A stretch of 64,000 nucleotides of DNA, taken from positions 37,490 through 101,489 of the forward strand of contig JAHLJZ010000082.1 of assembly GCA_025602915.1 (NCBI GenBank), written 5' to 3'. Origin of the DNA: Paraphysoderma sedebokerense. Lineage: Eukaryota; Blastocladiomycota; Physodermatomycetes; Physodermatales; Physodermataceae. Position 1 is the first letter of the stretch; each line of letters starts with the position of its first letter. A program made the position numbers and the translations under genes. The notes under the pieces are model-generated. The model did no database searches and had not been told where the DNA came from. It saw only the letters and a list, made by a program, of their open reading frames with translations. Shown piece after piece: positions 34,985-48,783 of this stretch.

Positions 34985-35686
34985 AGAAAGCTGTCTTAAT
35001 TAAAATAATTTCAATTCTGTACATACGCCCATAACATTTTTTGTCCGCCCAGTATTCAGGGATATCAAAGAAATATATTACAAAGTAATGAGAGATGTCT
35101 GATTGTATTTTAAATACTTACATCATATATCACTGTCAATACAGCATGAATGAAAACGATAGCAATTTTCAAGAATTGAACATAACTGGACCAGAAGTCT
35201 CTAATGCAAGGTGCGTAACAAGCAACAAAGAAACAATTCAATGCGCTACTTCTGCAATAATATTTTGAGGAACAACTGGCGGAATTGTTGGTGAGAGAGT
35301 GTGATTCGTGATGGCCGGTGTACGTCGGACGTGGGGAATGTGAGCAGCTGATTGTTCTGATCTGATGTTCGTTCAGTATTTTTGCCGTGCTCCTCAGACT
35401 CTCCTAAATTTTACTCTCTATCTAGGGAGGGAAATGTGCAATCCCGCTCTTCCGGAATAAATTGGCAATGATTGACAACGCGATGCGCGACACGAATCTG
35501 TTTACTTCTCTCGACCCGCAACTAGGATACTGTCTCTCTGCTTTGTTTCTCTACATAGACTTTTCGCAATCACTTATATTATATTGACGTACTCAGTCAG
35601 AAGCATTCCAAGCTCCATCTACAGAAGCCCTTCGGGGGGAACACTCGATTGGCGGCACCTCAGCAAGTCTTTGGGTCGTTTTAAAG
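34985..35686. other. Intergenic, upstream of CatSper2
   Basis: About 700 bases with no coding frame or RNA gene seen. It holds the 3' region of the secreted-protein gene and the probable CatSper2 promoter. Confidence 0.45.
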
Positions 35687-38185
35687 ATGGATCTGGTGAA
35701 TTCTGAATTCACAGAAGAGATTGACAACGCATTTCATGATTTGTCGGCAAGGTCAACTATCTTTAGAACCAAATTGATTGAGGAGTTTCAGCTGCTTGAT
35801 AATTTGGCTTGGAGCGGTGGTGCGACATATCCACCCCAATACAATTCTCGTGACATCAAAGGTGACTATAGTTTTTCCTTTATGACAATTGATCAATTGA
35901 GACATACCAAGATTGGTTCATTTACGAGATTGAATAAAGAATCCCTCCAGATACTTCAAATTAACGCAACATTTCACTCCCAGATACGGCTACCCTGCAA
36001 AAGATCCTAGCCGATAACCCTTATGAGCTCATAAAGTTTCAAGCGTTCAAGCGGACAAAGGATACACAAAAGGTGGATAGAAGGCTGACAAGGATAAAGA
36101 ATGCCAATTCTGTGCCTCTGGGGGCCTGGGCAGGGTATGTATCTTCAAATTTAGGGACTTAGATAGATCTGCTAACGGATGATTGGTTTGCACTAAGGTG
36201 GGTGGTCAAATGTATGTTTCTTACCATTGGATTATATCAGACAATCCGCTGACCGAATTTGCGTCTTATAGCCCGCACTTTCCAAACCATGATATTACTT
36301 CTTATCCTAGTTAATGCTGTACTAGTCGGAATTGCTGCAGGTAGAATTGACTTGTCGTATTGAAAATCACATCTCACACTTCGCTTATCTACTTTTATTG
36401 ATTATTCAGATTATCATGACCACATGGCAAATGATCCACTACTCCTCGAGATTATAAATCTAATCGATATCATTTCTCTCCTAATATTTTACATCGACAT
36501 CGGGTTGCGTTGGGCAGATAACTTTAGCAACTTTTGGTCTGACGGATGGAATGTCTTCGATTTTCTAATTACGATTGGAGTATGCAGATGTTGGTTGTCT
36601 TAGTCATTCATTGGCTGCTGACCGATTTATTCATGAATAGACAACGATACCCCAAATAATCAACTTAATCACAGGGAGCAACACGAGTTTTTCAAAAGTG
36701 GTTTCAGACATTCGAACATTTCGCATATTGCAAACTTTGAAGGCTGTACGTAGAGTATTTAAAAGTCCTTTGCCACCTCAAGAATTCATAATCATCAATC
36801 CGTGACATAGGCTGTATGGTTTGGCAACCTGCGGATTATCATAATCACAATCCTAGAGGCATTTCGGTCAATGGCTTTTATCATGGTGTTATTATTGATG
36901 GTCACCTATATATTTGCTATCATCGGGATATATGGATTTGAATCGTACACTGCAGTTGAGGGACATGATTTTCGGTTCAGTGATAGTTTCGCGTAAGGAA
37001 CTATTTGATACATTGTTTATCTGTGCCCCCGACCGACAACCTTACTATCATGTTACTCACGAAATAGCGACCTAGCCATGGCTCTGCAAACATTGTTTCA
37101 ATTTTTAACACTGGACAATTGGCGAGAAATTCACGAAGAAATGGTTCAAGCCGCAGACCCAGTTTTCACAACAGTGTATGTCGTAATGTGGGTTTGGATT
37201 GGGGCTTTCATCTTTCGCAATATATTTGTCGGTGTAATGGGTAGGCATTTGTACAGATTATAAGTAAGTTTTCCCTTCGTTGTCATTTCGACTAACTTGT
37301 TTGTCATTTTTAAACAGTCAACAATTTCAGTCGAATCAGCGAGGTCTTAAAAGAGAAAAGACAGGTATACATCAAAAACAAGAAATTTGAAAGAATGAGG
37401 CGAAGACTGAGAAAGGAATTGTTGGTCGTAAAATCGACAATACAAAAGTCAATGTACAGACCGTCCCCATTTCAACCTTCGATATTGCATCACGCTATAT
37501 TTAGCCTGACATATGATCACCTCCGAAATATGAAGGGACGATCTCTCACATGCTGTTGATACAGAAAAGACTACAGAATCAAAGACTGCATTAAATGAAC
37601 TTTCAGCTGAGGAGAACAGCATAAAAGATTTCCGTAGGATGTATCAGTCAAAGGAACGGTATGGTGATACGAATGACCTCAGATCGTGTTCCACTTCATG
37701 ACATCTGCGCCATTTTGATAGAAACGGGCAAGTGGATGAATCGGACGATTTGCTGAACAATATTCAGAAAATGTTGTCTTCGTCGCAAGGTGAACAGAAA
37801 GGTACGTGCACTCCTAATCCGCACATAATTTAGAATGATTAACCCGTTATCTGTTCTGGCCGTATTTAGGTTGGGAATTGACAGTAGAACGAACACTTGC
37901 TGCTTTAACCGTTAAATTGGAGGAGACATTGTGGCCGAGGGACACTTTATTTAAGTATTTTCAACTAATGGAGAGTTTACAGGTTTGTTCAAATTCATCA
38001 TCGTATTTAGTCCGTCATTGCAATCCCCATTTACTTTTCACTTATCGTGGACAGGAGAATATGAGGGAATATCAAGAACTTCAAACACTAGCGAGTACGT
38101 TCACTTTCATATAATTTGCTCTTTATCGGCTGTTAACTTCGGTCACATGGAAGATTTAATGTTACTAGATATGAACGACACATGA
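35687..38185 (+). CDS. catsper2: CatSper2 calcium channel pore subunit
   Basis: Six-transmembrane voltage-gated channel subunit of the flagellar CatSper calcium channel. Exon 1 gives RTKLIEEFQLLDNLAW, the pattern seen at the animal CATSPER2 N-terminus. Next come S1 (ARTFQTMILLLILVNAVLV), S2-S3 (IIDLI-like text, IFYIDIGLRWADNFSNFWSD, WNVFDFLITIG), an S4 with few arginines (SDIRTFRILQTLKAVWFGNL), S5 (FIMVLLLMVTYIFAIIGIYG) and the pore LFQFLTLDNWREI with the CatSper TxDxW filter. S6 reads WIGAFIFRNIFVGVMV then NNFSRISEVLKEKRQ. The C-terminal exons carry LWPRDTLFKYFQLMESLQ, closely like the CATSPER2 tail, and end LANMNDT at 38185. At least nine short introns. Confidence 0.93.
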
Positions 38186-38343
38186 TGTAGATACCAGCTT
38201 CTTTGTACTGTGTTAAAAGGCAATGAATCAAAAATGTGATATGTTTCGACGGTTATCATTGGTTCCATTTAATTTCATCTAATATTGAAGAAACAAATAA
38301 TACAATTTTAATATTATCTGACAAATAGGTATTGTAATCACAG

Positions 38344-39478
38344 TTAGGCCGTGCTTCCACTTGCAGCTTTAGTCTCCTGCACACCTTTCACGATCTCTAA
38401 CAGTTTATCAAACTCAAATTCTGTCGGTCGTTCATTCAAACATCGAACCATATCCTTAAACTCTGTGCCACCCGTGATATAAAACACTTTCAACCATTCA
38501 ACCAAATTAGCTGCATCACTTGTCGTTATTCTGTCGGTATCAACGTCACCCCGCATTAACACCAGTCCATGCGACTCTATCAAATCTGTGTAAAATGTTA
38601 ATGAAAGATGAGGAGATGCTTCTGTAGTGTGGAGTTTGTAGTCTAACAGAGTCGTGAAAAACGTTTGGTGCCCTTGAAATTGGAGATAATACGTTTCGAT
38701 TCCCGCCGGACGAAGAAGCGGAAGAACAAACTGCAACTTATTTTAGCAAAATATTCAGACGAAACTTAAGAAATGATCTAATTACCAGTGGGCACTCTTT
38801 GGATGTTTTTAGCAAATCAAGATAAACATCTTTAGGCACAACTGCAGAGACACAATCTTTAGTTTTATGATATTCAATCCAGAGTGACTCGATTGTTTCC
38901 GGTGATTGTGATTGAACTTTATCAAGTTTGAGAATTGAAGACAACGGTCTCACATGAGGTGGTAAATTGTTGGTTGGATTATCTAGTGGCTCTGGCGAGG
39001 CCAGTTTTTCATCGACCACAGGCTCAGAAGTCTGTTGAGATGAAACCGTCCTTTCTTTGTACGATTCAACGAGTTGGTCGACCGATTCGAAACCCTCACT
39101 AGGAAAAAGCAATTTTTCTGTTATGATCCCAATAGAATTACAAATTGTAGCCATAATATTTGGTATTGTGAAGCCACTTAAACTGTAATCCTTTCACTTA
39201 CTCTTCGCACTTTTTCCGCAACTTCTGCGCATATTTAGCGTAGTAATTTGGGGCGGTGGCAGTGCTGGACTTAAGTATTGAGTCAAAGACTACAAATTCA
39301 AATCAAAGCAATTTTATCAGTCACACTATTTTGTCCAAAATAATTAAAATATCGCACCTATTGATGTGGAAGAGAAAGAGGCATACTGCCTGGTCAAAGA
39401 CGTTCGAAATGATGATGAGGATTGAATCGAGCGAACGATATTATTTACTCTGCTAGGTATTATTATTTTAGACCACAT
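38344..39478 (-). CDS. atp11: ATP11/ATPAF1 mitochondrial F1-ATPase assembly factor
   Basis: Matrix chaperone that binds free F1 beta subunits during assembly of ATP synthase. Exon 1 starts at ATG 39478 (MWSKIIIPSRVNNIVRSIQS then TRQYASFSSTS), a classic mitochondrial presequence without acidic residues. A second exon gives ILKSSTATAPNYYAKYAQKL and RKKCEE. The third (39154-38780) has SLWIEYHKTKDCVSAVVPKD and LLKTSKECPL, and the last (38736-38344) has FVLPLLRPAGIETYYLQFQG, HQTFFTTLLDYKLH and HGLVLMRGDVDTD. These are the conserved blocks of the ATP11 domain as I recall them. Length (about 300 residues) is normal. Three introns. Confidence 0.92.
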
Positions 39479-39765
39479 TCTGTGTATCACTGATACTAGA
39501 ATTTGCTTGATGTAGAGAAGTTGGGTTTTGGCCGGCGATTCCCAATTTTTGTTTACTAGATATACACCGTGTGCAGATCAACCAAGCACCACAGAAGCGG
39601 TCCTCGATCAAGTGACATGAATGCGGAAAAAATTCATACAGTTCATTACTTTATGTCTTTAATCATACAACTCAATTATATCTACAATATATTACAGTAT
39701 GCATTATTCTGATTTTTCAGCCGTCTCGATTTGGGCACCTTCAATCGTACTCCTTGAGATACGTT

Positions 39766-41791
39766 TTAAGTAAACTCAAAACATCCGTCTTCTATGTCCC
39801 TTGCCACAAGTTCAAAATCCTTGTAGATCCTTTGAAATAACCATAGCAACTCTTCTCCAGAGATTCCTTCTACTTCAACAAGATCGGCATTTGTTTCTTG
39901 ATGCAATTTTCCATTTAAAACTTGATCCACATCCATGGGGTCACCGTCGACCAAAGATTTTACACGTACATCGTCGATTTTTTTTTTCTTGAATACAAAC
40001 TTTTTCAATTTTCCGTTGAAATCCCATAGTTGTTGCACCAAACGGTTCCTTGCTGTGTCGAAATCACGGAATAACGAATCCCGCGACAGTGCTATGTCAA
40101 ACATGGACAATGGGGCAACGTTTTGAATGAATTTGATTAAATGTAAATATAATTGTCGGTCATTTGATGAAGAAAGTTTGATCTTCAGGCGTGGTGAGGG
40201 CGGTCCTCTTCCATTAATTACGTCAGCAGAAGGAGATGTCTGCGGATATTTGAGCTCAATTTGTATGTCGTCCGGGTGCGAGATAAATGTTGTACTGTGT
40301 TTCTGCTGTTTGGAATTCCGTTTAGTACAAGTGATTATTCTGAACCTTGAATTTGCAACGTACCTCTTCAGACCTTACACAAGAAGTAATCCGAAAATAT
40401 TGTCGTATGAGTAAGGGAATACTGCCAGAACGTTGGGATAAAGAGTTAAGGGGATTGAAAGCAAAGTTGGCGTCTATTTCCGAAATGCGAGGTGTGAGGT
40501 AGAAACTGATAGAAGACATGAAGTGCGTAGGCAATAAATTCGTAGAAAACTGATAAGGTATATTTCCTGAAGCAAAACCATGTCAATACATTCAGTTAAC
40601 TTGGAATGAGCCACGGTAACCTTACGCGATGTCGATGGAATATCCTGAGCATCCAACAGTCCAATAAACATCCATTGTTTTTTGAATCTTTCACATTCAA
40701 AAGATTCTAACTCAGCCAGCAAATACTCTTCGTTTTCATTATAGTCTACAATATCTTCTGATTCGTTCATATCTTGATCCCATGAAAGATATAATGATAA
40801 GGACCAATTTCTCAAAAGGAAAGATAAGGATGTACTGAGTGTGGTAGCCGAGGATAAATTGATAGTGACATTAGGCGGAACGTATGAAACGACGTTCTTT
40901 CGACTATGGGAATGTTGAGGCATAGGATGAACAAAGGTAGAGATATGGATATTGCGCAAAGGTGTCTGACTGCTATTCACTATTGTTGCTGAGGTGACGA
41001 GTTTGGAATCCGCCTCTTCCCACACCGATGACAATGACTCGACCTTGACCTTTGGAGAACATATGTCTCCAGTATCTGACAATTTTACTTCTGGATCAAC
41101 TTTGTCTGGAATGGCCGAAGACGTCTCTGAGTTATCGCTGAAGAGATCTACAAGGCCTTTACAGTACGAATTGTACGTCTTAATTCGGCGCGAGGTGACG
41201 GGTTCGCTAGTTTCTGAAATAGCGTCTTCCGATTGTGGGAAGTGTTGGCCAGATTTCAAAATGCATTGGGGCCTATCTGCAAAGTTGCTGCATGCGTTCT
41301 GAACATTGAGGCGATCCAGTAGGTACGACAACGACGAGTGAAACAAGCTCGTTTTCTCTTGTACCTGATGAAGCAATAAGTAAGGATTAAAACAAGAACA
41401 TAACCAGTTATCATGCAAACAGCATATACCAGTGATTCCAATTCAACATTAGAGCTTTCTAGTTTGATTGTCTGCTCGTACAGAGACTTAGTCAAAGTTG
41501 AGAGATGTGGGTTCTGGACGAAGGGTGGATTCTCGTGATCGTCTTTGGCTAAACCGACTTCTGCTTCCGCAATATCAGTGCCAAATTGAAGTTTATGATC
41601 TGGCGAAGATGGAATCATGAATGTATTCTCCCCATCGACAGCATGTGTTGACCACACAGTGAGAAACCATGGATACCAGTCTACTTCTTTACGTATCTAT
41701 GGCAATCATTCACGTGATAATAATTAAGGTGTTAGACACCAAATTCAGGCCTTGTCATTTAGATTACCATTGTGGTATTATAAGTGAACAT
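39766..41791 (-). CDS. Unknown protein with central Ser-rich region
   Basis: I do not recognise this family. Exon 1 is predicted at 41791-41768 (MFTYNTTM), spliced to IRKEVDWYPWFLTVWSTHAV (41702 on). A helical segment follows, TKSLYEQTIKLESSNVELES then VQEKTSLFHSSLSYLLDRLN. Next are a Ser/Thr-rich acidic linker, a hydrophobic patch (VTINLSSATTLSTSLSFLLR), an acidic loop and KQWMFIGLLDAQDIPSTSR. After a junction I could not resolve (about 40570-40500) a downstream part reads LAFNPL-type text and ends with LVARDIEDGCFEFT. Total about 600 residues. The first-exon call is supported by a clean donor and acceptor that restore the only open frame. Its start codon overlaps that of the divergent neighbour. 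Confidence 0.55.
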
Positions 41792-42201
41792 GGTACAAGG
41801 AGCTGTTAAGAAATCAAAAGTTGGTGCTTCATTATTGAAGAGCGTTCAAAAGAGAGGTAGGTTTTACTGATTACCTCACTTCGTCGTTGAGCAAAGTGTC
41901 GTAACATTAGTGGTTGAATTTAACAGGTAAAATTGCTGCGCCCAAGAAGAAAGCTCTAGTCAAACAACAGAATCTTCAAAAGGTATTGTGTACAATGGTT
42001 TCTGTCTGACGCTTCCTATTATTTCAAGCTCACTCGTTTGATTCATTACAGAAACTGCAAGGAAAGTCGATCCAATCAATTGAGCAAATCATGGCCGCGA
42101 AAGCAGGTGCTGTCGGAAAGTTAACTATCATGAAAAAGGTCGGTGAAGAAGGGCAGAAAGTATTGGATGAACAGAGTAGCAAGAAAAAGCGAAAGTATTA
42201 G
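41790..42201 (+). CDS. UPF0390 / DUF2462 small basic nucleolar-type protein
   Basis: Small Lys-rich protein of the family that includes human C19orf53 (LYDG10) and yeast relatives. Function is not established; a nucleolar or ribosome-linked role is suspected. Exon 1 gives MVQGAVKKSKVGASLLKSVQ, exon 2 KIAAPKKKALVKQQNLQK and exon 3 KLQGKSIQSIEQIMAAKAGA followed by GKLTIMKKVGEEG and a basic end KKKRKY. The M.QG start, IAPKK block and IE..MA.KA...GKL.I.K block are the family signature. About 90 residues with two short introns. Divergent from the gene at 39766-41791, with start codons overlapping by two bases. Confidence 0.75.
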
Positions 42202-42378
42202 ATTCCCTGCACGCTTACATACAACTGCTCTGTAAATATCGATGATGCCGGGTAATGTAAATAAAAATGGCTACAAGGGATGTCGAAGATTCTTAAACAA
42301 TAAGTTTACGCTTGATGAAATGAGACTCGGTACATGGATGTAAATGAGCTGCATATGGGATTTTGGTTATATTCACAT

Positions 42379-43695
42379 CTAAAAGTCGTACAGCCACTTT
42401 TTATAGTATTCACAGTTCCTCGGATTAACAGGTCCACTCTCACTGCAAAAACTTAGAACCGGACACCTACCACAAGGTACCTCATGCCAATAATTTAATA
42501 CGCTTGAGTCCCTTACAGCCTTATAACACCATACGTCGGATCCGCCGGATGGATAATCATCTCTTTCGTCTTCATCTTCCATCTCCTCGCTAGAAGAATT
42601 ATAGGCTATACTGACGGACTTCCGTATCTTTTGCACCTTTCCGTCGTAAGCTAATGTGTCAAGGACTAAAGTGATGTCTTCAATCGACAATTCAACAGTG
42701 GATATTTTTGCATCTTTGATGAATGTATGGACTTTCGTAGCAGTTGGGTATTTCGAGTAATTAGGGGGGTATATTGCACTCGGATCGTGGCGAGGAATGG
42801 ACTGTAAGGGGAAAAAGATGAATATTAGATACCAACACCGCAAATCAATTGAACGTAATCGCTCACTTGAGATATAATATAGCGATGGCATTGTTTCGCA
42901 ATCTGTTCAATAAAATCTACGTCGAACTCCTGTTCCGTAAACCAAGGACCTCCAGTAATATCGACCGATGGAGTCAATTCAGCCAACATATACATCTTCC
43001 GTGTCGGATACTACAGAATTGCGATTAATGTATGGTAAAGCACGGCCGATTGAGGATCCTTGAAACAAACCTTCACACTTTTGATACTCTTAATATGTCC
43101 TCTCTGCTCCAAACTTTTTACACATTTTTGTACAACACCTTGATGCAAGTTGGTCTTTGCTTTCAATGTTTTAATCCATAATCCTTCATTTCCGCTAGCT
43201 TTGATATGATCATATACTAACTTCTCATCCTGATCCAAAGATTTCACCCTACGAAGAATGAGTGTGAGAAGACGTCGGAGAGGGATTATTTATTGGGCAA
43301 ATCTATACTTCGATGCCTCATCAGGCTGTACTGCCGAAAAAACAGTTTGAGTCCCTTTTCGACCAAGTGCTAATAATCCCTATATTAAAGGTCGTCTTAG
43401 ACGGTTGCTTCCACTTCGTTTCTTAAAAGGCAAAGCCGTACCTTCTTCAACAACGAATTGAACGTATCAACTAATTCTTCAGTCTCATATTCTGGCAGTT
43501 GATTTAATATTTCAGCCTGAGTTCCACCCTGTAATTATGTTTAAAAATATTACATAATTGTGAGAATGTATGATAACCTGAATTAAATCAGCTCACCTCC
43601 TGAAGTTTTTCGACTGCTTTAAATAATTCGAGTTCTTGAGGTGACAAATCAGTTAGATTGACTTTTGATTTTCCTTTCCTAACTTTCGGAGGCAT
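42379..43695 (-). CDS. rpc34: RNA polymerase III subunit RPC34/RPC6 (POLR3F)
   Basis: Winged-helix subunit of the Pol III-specific RPC82/34/31 subcomplex that opens promoters with TFIIIB. ATG at 43695 gives MPPKVRKGKSKVNLTDLSPQ. Exons then encode the first winged helix (GGTQAEILNQLPEYETEELV, LALGRKGTQTVFSAV), the second (LVYDHIKASGNEGLWIKTLK, VVQKCVKSLEQRGHIKSIKS) and KMYMLAELTPSVDITGGPWF with YRYIISQ-like text. The C-terminal domain ends with CGRCPVLSFC then SGPVNPRNCEYYKKWL, where four cysteines bind an iron-sulfur cluster in this family. An acidic loop EEMEDEDERDD lies before it. About four introns. Confidence 0.93.
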
Positions 43696-45071
43696 TACTG
43701 ATTCAATGTCGACAACCGTTCAATAGTGATAATCACCCACAACTTCTGGAACTGGTTGCTCGGCGAACCTTGCCTTTGTTTTGTTGGAAACCACCGCGTG
43801 CCTAAATTAGGCATAGCGAGAATTATGAGATCGTTACATCTAACGATAATACAATGTTACATACAGTTGTTACTCTTGCCAAATTTTGGGTGCGATAATT
43901 ACATGTGGAACCTCAGGATTATATTATTTCCTCTGTCGATTGCCCAATTAGTGAGAGTTGGTGGTGTTTGCCAACTCTTGAAGACGCTTAATGAATCAAG
44001 AACATCAGACATATCAAAGTTGAGAAAGTATTTCAATAGCTATTCTTCTACGCAGCTGCTTGTACAGTTCTTTAAGCTCTTTATGACATTCGGAGAACAC
44101 TTCACCAGAAATTGGGTTTGGATGTGCTTGAAAAAATTCTGTGAAAAGGCAGGACCATGATTTTAGCCATAGCGATCTGGCAACTAGTTGGATACAGAAC
44201 GTCAGGAACATAATCTTGACTAAATTGTTGACATCCTGTTGTAAATTTTAAGTTGGATTTTGCCCACTTAATTTAAGTCTCTTTCTGCCTTCTGAATCCG
44301 GAGAAATGAGGAAATTCTGTTGGAAGTGGCCTCTCTGAAACATTATGCGATGTTGGGAAGTTTAAGCAATTTCTCAGAGCACAATACAGATAATCAGATG
44401 CTCTGAAAAATAAGAGAATTAGTTTCGGCTGCGGATTCACTAATCTAAGTATCAACGCATTTGCGGAAGTCATCCAAAGTCGCCCAGCGGTACCCTAGGC
44501 ATTGAATCACGAAATCTTTTATTCCATTCACTTTTGCAGTTCTGTAGCTCGATTATGCTTATGCTACTCGTTGCTGAACATTTTTCTTTTGGTATTGCTA
44601 TTCTCTCTAATTAAAGTAAAGCAGTGGTGACCAAATCAATGATAAATCCCATCAAAATCCTATGCTGTTCCAATGATCTGCCTTTAGCGCCATTCACGAA
44701 AAGTGTTTTGTCGGTCACCGCCGTTAATTAAAAATCAACTCTTTCAATCCAATCTGAACTGAGTTTCCAGCAAATATAAGCTCGTTTATACGTGCTGCGA
44801 ATCGTAATGTTTGTTGAACATTTGCGACCCGCAACAAATTCATTTTTCGACTTTTATTTGACAAGTTACATGTGCTTGATTATGCGTCCCTGCCTCTGAC
44901 TGCCAAAAAGACTGCCAAAAACGGGCGCTTTAAAAAAATTTGAATATATATAGAATACAAGGAGACAACTAGTAATATATGTTTACAAAATCATCTGAAT
45001 TATTATAATCAATGAATCTGAAATGCAAGCCGTGGAAAAACTTGGTTATTACTATTACGAGTTTTTCCCTT
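43696..45071. other. Gap with a possible small minus-strand gene
   Basis: About 1.4 kb. On the minus strand, ASDYLYCALRNCLNFPTSHN with ERPLPTEFPHFSGF (about 44403-44290) and EFFQAHPNPISGEVFSECHK with ELKELYKQLRRR (about 44125-44030) look protein-like and are separated by what could be an intron of about 120 bases. I could not find a convincing start, frame join or family. The plus-strand frame 43726-44160 overlaps this and looks like a shadow. Confidence 0.3.
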
Positions 45072-46173
45072 TTATGACGCTTTTGGCGTCCCTTGAGTTT
45101 CACTCACAAGCGTCCATGTCGGCACACCATCCTGGAAACTCATAGTTTCGTATTTAAACTTAGTTTTTGTTACATAAACTTTCTTCGCAATTGTTTCAAA
45201 CCGTTGACCATTTCCCTTTTTGGCGATCAAAAAGTATTCCGCCACTATGTTAGTGGGAGACCCGTTTGTTTTCGCATATCGTAACATTGTGTGAGACGAA
45301 AATTCAATATTGTTATCGTCTGTAATCACGCCAGCATTAACAAGCTCGGTCTTGATAGTTTTGAACAAGGGCGCGGTAACTTGAGGTTTTGATATATCCC
45401 AAATCTTCATGTATGAGTTCTTGATGTATCGGAACACATCATCGTTAGAATTTTTCCACGCTTCAAGATTCGTGGGTGTAAGCCGTCTTCGAAACTGAGT
45501 CTCAAAAGCGGCACCGGCGTCAAACCATTTTGTAGCGTATGCGTAGTACGAAGTGAGATCAGGTTTACTCATTTGTAAAGATTGGGAAAACGACTTCAAA
45601 GTTGCAAGTGAATGAATCGGCATGAACGATTCGAATTCCTTACTGTAAGGAACAAAATGTTTGTAGTGATCTGCCGTGTAGTACAATCTGTCATTTTCAA
45701 TGTCAAGAACTAAGCGCTCAACATCATCAGTAGCGAGGACTGCCGGTAAATGTAGCTCTGAAAGCATTCATGGCTGTTAATATGAATACTTGACAGACCG
45801 GCACAGTATTTTAAAATGATTTACCGATGAAACGACCATCCTTTGGTTTTAGTCTTCTGATTCCAAAGATCTCTTCGTTCCGCCAAACGATCCCATCATT
45901 CGCTTTCGGCGTCAACACCATTCTAGTCTTGAGAATATCAATGGGGCCTTGCAGGTTACGCTTGGTAGAACTAACAGAGAAAACTTCATCGCTTTCAAGA
46001 ATTGCTGCAGTTTGCAGATTGGGTGTTGTCTGTGCTGGAATGATTCTCTCTAAGGAATCTGCTATGTCGTCGATAGGTACATCGGCATTCGGGGTGAATT
46101 GAGAAACTACGATTTGGAAGCAGATTGCAAAGAACAAAAATTCAATCAAGCTCTTAATTGCCATCTTTGTCAT
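45072..46173 (-). CDS. Unknown secreted protein
   Basis: Two main exons, about 46173-45826 and about 45758-45072, give about 340 residues. The N-terminus MAIKSLIEFLFFAICFQIVV is a strong signal peptide followed by SQFTPNADVP. The mature protein is mixed alpha/beta with no cysteine pattern: RNLQGPIDILKTRMVLTPKA, LRLVLDIENDRLYYTADHYK-like text, LTSYYAYATKWFDAGAAF, TAPLFKTIKTELVNAGVITD and YFLIAKKGNGQRFETIAKKV. I recognise no catalytic motif. Secretion to the cell surface or outside is the only role supported. It may be lineage-specific. The ATG could also be at 46164 within the same signal peptide. Confidence 0.65.
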
Positions 46174-47426
46174 TTCGTCAGTTGAGAGTCTCAGTTAGAG
46201 TTCACGCTCTTAAATAACTTATCGTCTGCACTGATTGGTTTCAAAATGCAAACTGTTGATCACTACAGCATTGATTGTTCAAGATGGTAAGATTGTTCTG
46301 GTGAAACCAAGGCAGTAATAAGCAATACGGAAACGTCAGAAAAGTACAACCTGCATTATATGTCAGAGATTGCTGAACGAATGGATGCTATCTCCGTATC
46401 GCACCTAAAAAAAATTCTCAACGCGGGACTCTGCTGTGACTACGAGCCAATTGTGAGGTGCATCAAAAGGAGCGCGCTAACCTGATCCGTTGCTAATTCG
46501 GAACAATTGATATATTGTCCCTTCAAGGGATCAAGATGTTCGGCATTTGGTGCGTTTCCGTTGCAACCCAGAGACAGGTCCCAATGAGACGCTTTGGTGC
46601 TATCGTATCGAGCATCCTTCTTCCCGCTCAATCGTTTTATTTCTGACTTCCCCCGATTAATTACTTTTTTACTTTTGCGCCAATTGCTTGCTGAAAATTG
46701 CCACTGCTTCAGTAGATACTGTCACTTTTCCCAAGAAGCCTTTTGAATGTTTATTATCTCTTATACCATTGCATGTTGCTTGGTGTTTCTTGCTCTCCTT
46801 GCTTATTAGAGAACTAGGGGTTCATACACAAGAGCAACGATGATGTCTTCATCATGATTGTGTTATAAAGGACAGGTTTTCATTGAATCCTCAAACATGC
46901 TTTCAAATAGCATTAAGGGATATATAAAATTTTCTTTTTCATTTGCTTAACGCGGTCAATAAGAGTTTTAGCATTTGTCCCTCCGTTAAGTCAATCGTGG
47001 TTGCACAACTCCATTCCAACAAGCAAAACTTGTTCATGATAAGCATCAAATGTTCGATTTATATGTCTCACCAACAATGTAATCTTGTCCGCTACAATTC
47101 ACCGCCCATTTTTGCTAAGGATATAACAAGGCAGAACCTTTTTCTTTGCTTTTCGCTATGAGTGCGAAAAAGCGGACGGCGTTTGAGAGCAGAGTTACAA
47201 GGAACAGAGACTCTAAAATATGGTGAGTAAATCCAGTGAATGATGCTTGCTGAAATCTTTCTCCCTAATCGATATTGTAAGGCCGTAAATATATCAAGAT
47301 CTTCACGAATGTGAAAGCAAACGCAGCCATTGGCGCATCAAAGTTCTATTAACCCATTAAATAATGAGACCCGTTCGTTTCATTCCACGCTATTTCATGG
47401 AAAATTATAAACTATAGAGTTCTAGT
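46174..47426. other. Intergenic
   Basis: About 1.25 kb between two minus-strand genes. Short frames (46440-46631 minus, 46943-47161 plus) show nothing recognisable. No RNA gene or repeat seen. Confidence 0.45.

Positions 47427-48783
<1,357 letters not shown>

Noticed and set aside
43726-44160. 144-residue plus-strand open frame
   Set aside because: Composition (W, C and F rich) and lack of motif suggest chance; the opposite strand has more protein-like segments.
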